Source: Bacteroidota bacterium
Lineage (GTDB): Bacteria; Bacteroidota; Bacteroidia; Bacteroidales; UBA932
DNA: 64,000 nucleotides
Assembly: GCA_029567375.1 (NCBI GenBank)
Contig: JAKQLB010000283.1
Location: 1 to 64,000 of the forward strand
Direction: 5' to 3'
The notes below the pieces were generated by a model. It searched no databases. It was not told the DNA's origin and was given only the letters and a program-made list of their open reading frames with translations. The translations under genes were made by a program, and so were the position numbers. Within the stretch, counting starts at the first letter, position 1. Every line of letters starts with the position of its first letter. Below, one piece after another: positions 61,295-64,000 of the stretch.

Positions 61295-61816
61295 TTATGG
61301 CTCGGAAACGATCTCTTCTTCAGGCTCCGACACTTCGTAATCGCGTTCCCATCCCTCGTTCTCGATCCTGATGTACTGGATAGCGACCGCATTAGAATTC
61401 GCATCGAGTTCGGGCAGTGCCTGATACTCGGAGACCCAGCAGCGGTATACCTTGTATGCGAGAGCAAGCTGACCGGCTTCATTGTATACCTCGATAATGA
61501 GATCTTTTCTGAAGTCCTTGAGCGAGACTTCAGCCCCGAGACCTGAGCCATAATTCCAGACTTTGTTTGCCCACCGTTCGAATTCGGTATCATGGGTTAC
61601 CCCGCGTTCCAGAATGATGGCTTCATACCTGGTCCTGCCCGGAGACTTCCGGGATGTTGAAGGATCTCCTCCCTCCCGGTGCTCGATGACTTCAGTCGAC
61701 CGCTTCAGAGCCCCGACCTTGGAGACACCGGCGACATACTTCCCGTCCCATTTGATTCGGAACTTGAAATTCTTGTACGGATCGAACCGGTGCACATTTA
61801 GCGAGAATTGTGCCAT
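61295..61816 (-). CDS. Contractile injection system tube protein (T4 gp19-like)
   Basis: 173 residues typical of the phage tail tube/Afp1 family: FDPYKNFKFRIKWDGKYVAG, VSKVGALKRSTEVIEHREGG, then SPGRTRYEAIILERGVTHDT and KVYRCWVSEYQALPELDANS. Members form the inner tube of contractile tails and extracellular injection systems. Sheath, baseplate and ATPase genes are not visible in the window, so this pair is isolated. The ATG at 61816 lies 62 bases after the preceding gene. Confidence 0.88.
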   Translation of the reverse strand: MAQFSLNVHRFDPYKNFKFRIKWDGKYVAGVSKVGALKRSTEVIEHREGGDPSTSRKSPGRTRYEAIILERGVTHDTEFERWANKVWNYGSGLGAEVSLKDFRKDLIIEVYNEAGQLALAYKVYRCWVSEYQALPELDANSNAVAIQYIRIENEGWERDYEVSEPEEEIVSEP

Positions 61817-61877
61817 GTTTCTTCACCTTTCTGTTTTGAATTGTTCATTGCATCGAGAGAATCGCTTCAGGGAACGA

Positions 61878-62528
61878 TCATGAAAATCCTTCGATGCCTG
61901 GATCCTCCGGAGTACCGGGGTGTGCCCTTGCAGCCATTGCCTCCTTTTTTTGCAGGTAATTCAGGTAGAGAGCTCTGCCGCGATGATCGATCCCGAAATC
62001 ATCGACAGAGAGGACGTCCATCCCGATCGTGACCTTGGCCCGGATCGGATTGAGCGCTGGATCAAATGCTTCTTCGGTTATCAAAAGTTCTGTGATGCAA
62101 ACCGGTACAATCCGGTTATTGTTCCATACAAACAGCGTAAGGACTTCTTCATGTGCATGAGGGGGTTCCTGATGCTGGAGAATTTCCTGCGAGTGCAGCT
62201 CGCTTGAGGCAGGAAAGATCAGGAGCTCCAGGGCTGAAAGCAGAGGGCTGATTCCCAACGCCCCTGCCGTTGTATTTCCCCTTTCCATGAGATCGGTTGC
62301 ATCCAGCTCAATATCGAAATGAAACGATTCGACTGGCGGACCTTTCATCAGAAGAGGATGAGATAATTGATCCCGAGTAGTGGGATCACGTGCCTGGACG
62401 TGCAGAGTGTGGATGAGTGAATCAGGATTGTACTGAAGAGGAATAATGTGGAGTAACCTGCCAGTCTTGGGATCGACGACAACAAATCGTACTTTACTGA
62501 TCCGGGGAGAGAGGGGAGATGATGTCAT
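61878..62528 (-). CDS. CIS tube/adaptor protein (Afp7/LysM-type)
   Basis: About 216 residues from ATG at 62528. KVRFVVVDPKTGRLLHIIPL and QYNPDSLIHTLHVQARDPTT are the N-terminal signature of the CIS tube family, then PPVESFHFDIELDATDLMER and ITELLITEEAFDPALNPIRA. The family couples the tube to the baseplate spike in extracellular injection systems. The C-terminal LysM domain seen in many members is not present here. It is the upstream gene of the pair. Confidence 0.8.
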   Translation of the reverse strand: MTSSPLSPRISKVRFVVVDPKTGRLLHIIPLQYNPDSLIHTLHVQARDPTTRDQLSHPLLMKGPPVESFHFDIELDATDLMERGNTTAGALGISPLLSALELLIFPASSELHSQEILQHQEPPHAHEEVLTLFVWNNNRIVPVCITELLITEEAFDPALNPIRAKVTIGMDVLSVDDFGIDHRGRALYLNYLQKKEAMAARAHPGTPEDPGIEGFS

Positions 62529-62588
62529 ACACACTCGTCGACTTCTGCAATTTGATATGCAAATGAGGGATACGTTTCATGTGATTTA

Positions 62589-62826
62589 AAATGATCGAGG
62601 ATTTCTTTCTCAATCCGTACCAGCCACTTCGTGTTTTCCCTGATTGCTTGGAAAGTTTATTCCGATCTGCAGGATATTCAAAACGTCAGTTTTCAGAGGA
62701 TACTGCTTCACGTGAAAAGGAAAAAGACAGGAACTCCCGGACCCTTTTCCAGGCATACATACCATTCGGATCATGTTCACCCAGAGCGGACCGAGCAGAG
62801 TCCGTTTCCGGGTATTTCTCCTGGAT
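62589..62826 (-). pseudogene. Degenerate copy of the C-terminus of the gene at 53750
   Basis: Minus-strand DNA aligns with 53745-53980 of the other locus, including the untranslated 3' tail (AAAT..TCGATGAT) and blocks AACATGATC, GTTTTGAATATC and GGAATAAACT. Frameshifts destroy the coding sense. It lies next to the intact ABC ATPase, as its intact relative lies next to the beheaded one. Confidence 0.75.
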
Positions 62827-62917
62827 CATTGATCACAAGGGAACGACCGGCGGGGACGCATGGCTGGGAACGTAATTCCCCCTGTCATTTTTTTAAAGCC
62901 CGGATACAATGCCGGGA

Positions 62918-63631
62918 TTATCCGGACGGGTTGCTCCTTCCATCCGGATCCGGTCTACCCTGTGCATCCGTCTCGATGACCCCATCTTTCATGGAGATGA
63001 TCCGGTCAAAGTACTGCTTGTGCCATTCCTCGTGGGAGACCATGACGATGGTCTGGTGGAGATCCCGGTTCAGCTTCCTGAACAGGTCGAGGATCACCTT
63101 CGAGTTCCGGGTGTCCAGGTTGGCACAGGGTTCATCGGCAAGGAGGAGGGCCGGCCGGTTCACGAGCGCCCGGGCGATCGCCACCCGCTGCTGCTCGCCG
63201 CCGGACAACTCGGAGGGGAGGTGATGGATCCGGTCGCCCAGTCCCACGACCCCGAGGATATCAGTGCAGACCAGCGTGCACTCCTGGGGGGTCATCCCCC
63301 TGGCCATCGAGGGGAGATAGACGTTCTCCTTGGCGGTCAGCTCGGGGACCAGGGCATAGTCCTGGAAGACGTACCCGAGCCGTCGCAGGCGAAACACCGT
63401 CCGGGCCCGTTCATCGAGGGCCCCCACATCGACGCCGTCGATCAGGAGGGATCCGCTGGTGGGACGGTCAAGAAGGCCGAGCATATGCAGCAGGGTCGAC
63501 TTCCCGCTCCCGCTCGGTCCCATCACCCCGACAAACTCGCCCCGCTGTATCTTCAGGGACACCCCGTCGAGTGCCCGGACCTGCACGGCACCAGAGCCGT
63601 AATATCGTGTGAGATCGGTTCCGATGATCAT
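62918..63631 (-). CDS. ABC transporter ATPase (MacB/LolD-like)
   Basis: About 237 residues from ATG at 63631. Walker A GPSGSGKSTLLHMLG near 39-53, Q loop with YVFQDYALVPELTAKENVYL, signature LSGGEQQRVAIARAL, Walker B LLLADEPCANLDTR, and switch IVMVSHEEWHKQYFDRIISM. It energises the permease encoded directly upstream (stop and start separated by one base). LolD/MacB-type complexes export lipoproteins, peptides or drugs; no substrate is shown. Confidence 0.95.
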   Translation of the reverse strand: MIIGTDLTRYYGSGAVQVRALDGVSLKIQRGEFVGVMGPSGSGKSTLLHMLGLLDRPTSGSLLIDGVDVGALDERARTVFRLRRLGYVFQDYALVPELTAKENVYLPSMARGMTPQECTLVCTDILGVVGLGDRIHHLPSELSGGEQQRVAIARALVNRPALLLADEPCANLDTRNSKVILDLFRKLNRDLHQTIVMVSHEEWHKQYFDRIISMKDGVIETDAQGRPDPDGRSNPSG

Positions 63632-63632
63632 G

Positions 63633-64000
63633 TCAGCCCCTGATCGCGGTAAGGATATCCTCTCGTGTCGTGAGCCATGCCGGGATGTACCCGGCAATCA
63701 GCGAGACTGCCAGGAGACTCAGGGCTGACCGGACGATCAGCATCGCATCCACCACCGGGGCAACAGGACCGCCGGGAAACACGATCGGGTTTGCGGCAAG
63801 CAGCTGCAGGATCACCGCGAGAAACCCAAACCCGATAAGGGTCCCGATGGCAAAGATGAACAGGGCCTGGAAGAGGTACGACTGGATAATCACCGATCGG
63901 TCGATCCCGATCGCTTTCAGGATCCCGATCTGCTTCCTCCGGTACACCGTGTTGATGAAGATCACGATGAAGATGACCACGATGGCAATCACCAGGCTCA
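63633..64000 (-). CDS. MacB/FtsX-like permease, C-terminal part (cut by window edge)
   Basis: The frame continues beyond base 64000, so only the C-terminal about 122 residues are visible. Three membrane helices are seen, IAIVVIFIVIFINTVYRRKQ, SYLFQALFIFAIGTLIGFGF and RSALSLLAVSLIAGYIPAWL, with the loop GILKAIGIDRSVI typical of FtsX permeases. It pairs with the ATPase at 62918. Confidence 0.9.
   Translation of the reverse strand, partial: SLVIAIVVIFIVIFINTVYRRKQIGILKAIGIDRSVIIQSYLFQALFIFAIGTLIGFGFLAVILQLLAANPIVFPGGPVAPVVDAMLIVRSALSLLAVSLIAGYIPAWLTTREDILTAIRG

Noticed and set aside
1-64000. CRISPR array
   Set aside because: No regularly spaced repeats of 25-40 bases with unique spacers; the only tandem arrays are the 23-bp unit at 8497 and the PKD repeats.
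1-64000. tRNA or rRNA genes
   Set aside because: No cloverleaf with a TTCGAATC-type arm in the right frame and no rRNA core motifs were seen; a few GGTTCRA-like words are isolated.
1-64000. Transposase or integrase genes
   Set aside because: No DDE, HUH or tyrosine-recombinase motif set was found in any frame, so the repeats cannot be tied to a mobile element in this window.

Overview
The window looks like a chromosomal piece of a methanogenic archaeon, most likely of the Methanomicrobiales (Methanoregula/Methanolinea/Methanospirillum type). This rests on indirect signs: archaeal TATA boxes with short leaders, AGGAGG-type ribosome binding sites, PKD/beta-propeller surface proteins, EFR1-type ferredoxins, DUF4405, GYD, YjbQ, RibD-C and SIMPL family proteins, and a mismatch glycosylase of a kind known from methanogens. 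No methanogenesis, ribosomal or tRNA gene is present, so genus and species stay open.

Region 1 (1-14.5 kb) has moderate-to-high GC and holds scattered single-gene units: glyoxalase-fold proteins, a RibD-C reductase, a cysteine-rich lipoprotein, an exported 536-residue protein, a SpoT/Mesh1-like HD hydrolase, DUF4256, YjbQ, GYD, an exported SagB-type nitroreductase, an acyl-CoA synthetase, a methyltransferase and an alpha/beta hydrolase. Decayed genes (acylphosphatase, glyoxalase, zinc-ribbon remnants) and small genes lie between them. Region 2 (14.5-29.7 kb) starts with an AT-rich type II restriction-modification pair. It continues with surface proteins (TIG, PKD, TolB-like propeller), duplicated small membrane proteins, a TetR regulator with a palindromic operator next to a frameshifted EFR1 ferredoxin, and two copies of a small structured-RNA candidate.

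Region 3 (29.7-52.4 kb) is an AT-rich accessory island rich in nucleases and defence-like modules: a PD-(D/E)XK protein, an HNH-HIT pair, a second small nuclease, and a two-gene operon pairing a DNA-binding-like protein with a GHKL ATPase. It also holds a 5-methylcytosine methyltransferase with a DUF3883 nuclease and a T:G mismatch glycosylase, a divergent three-gene GHKL operon, and a dual-specificity phosphatase paired with an unknown protein. Dispersed non-coding repeats recur at gene ends in this island.

Region 4 (52.4-64 kb) returns to higher GC and is visibly rearranged. It holds two copies of an ABC ATPase (one beheaded), 3' fragments of neighbouring genes, a broken and an intact HIT gene, an agmatinase-family enzyme, a cysteine-rich DUF4382 lipoprotein preceded by three 22-bp-phased dyads, a RelE-type toxin-antitoxin pair, two orphan contractile-injection-system genes, and a MacB-like ABC exporter that runs off the right edge.

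The most interesting parts are the two GHKL-ATPase operons, the methyltransferase/nuclease/mismatch-glycosylase module, the paired 73-74 nt RNA elements with compensatory stem changes, and the orphan injection-system genes. Partial gene duplications (HD hydrolase, SIMPL, DUF4405, ABC, HIT) are unusually frequent, so the segment has been reshuffled repeatedly.
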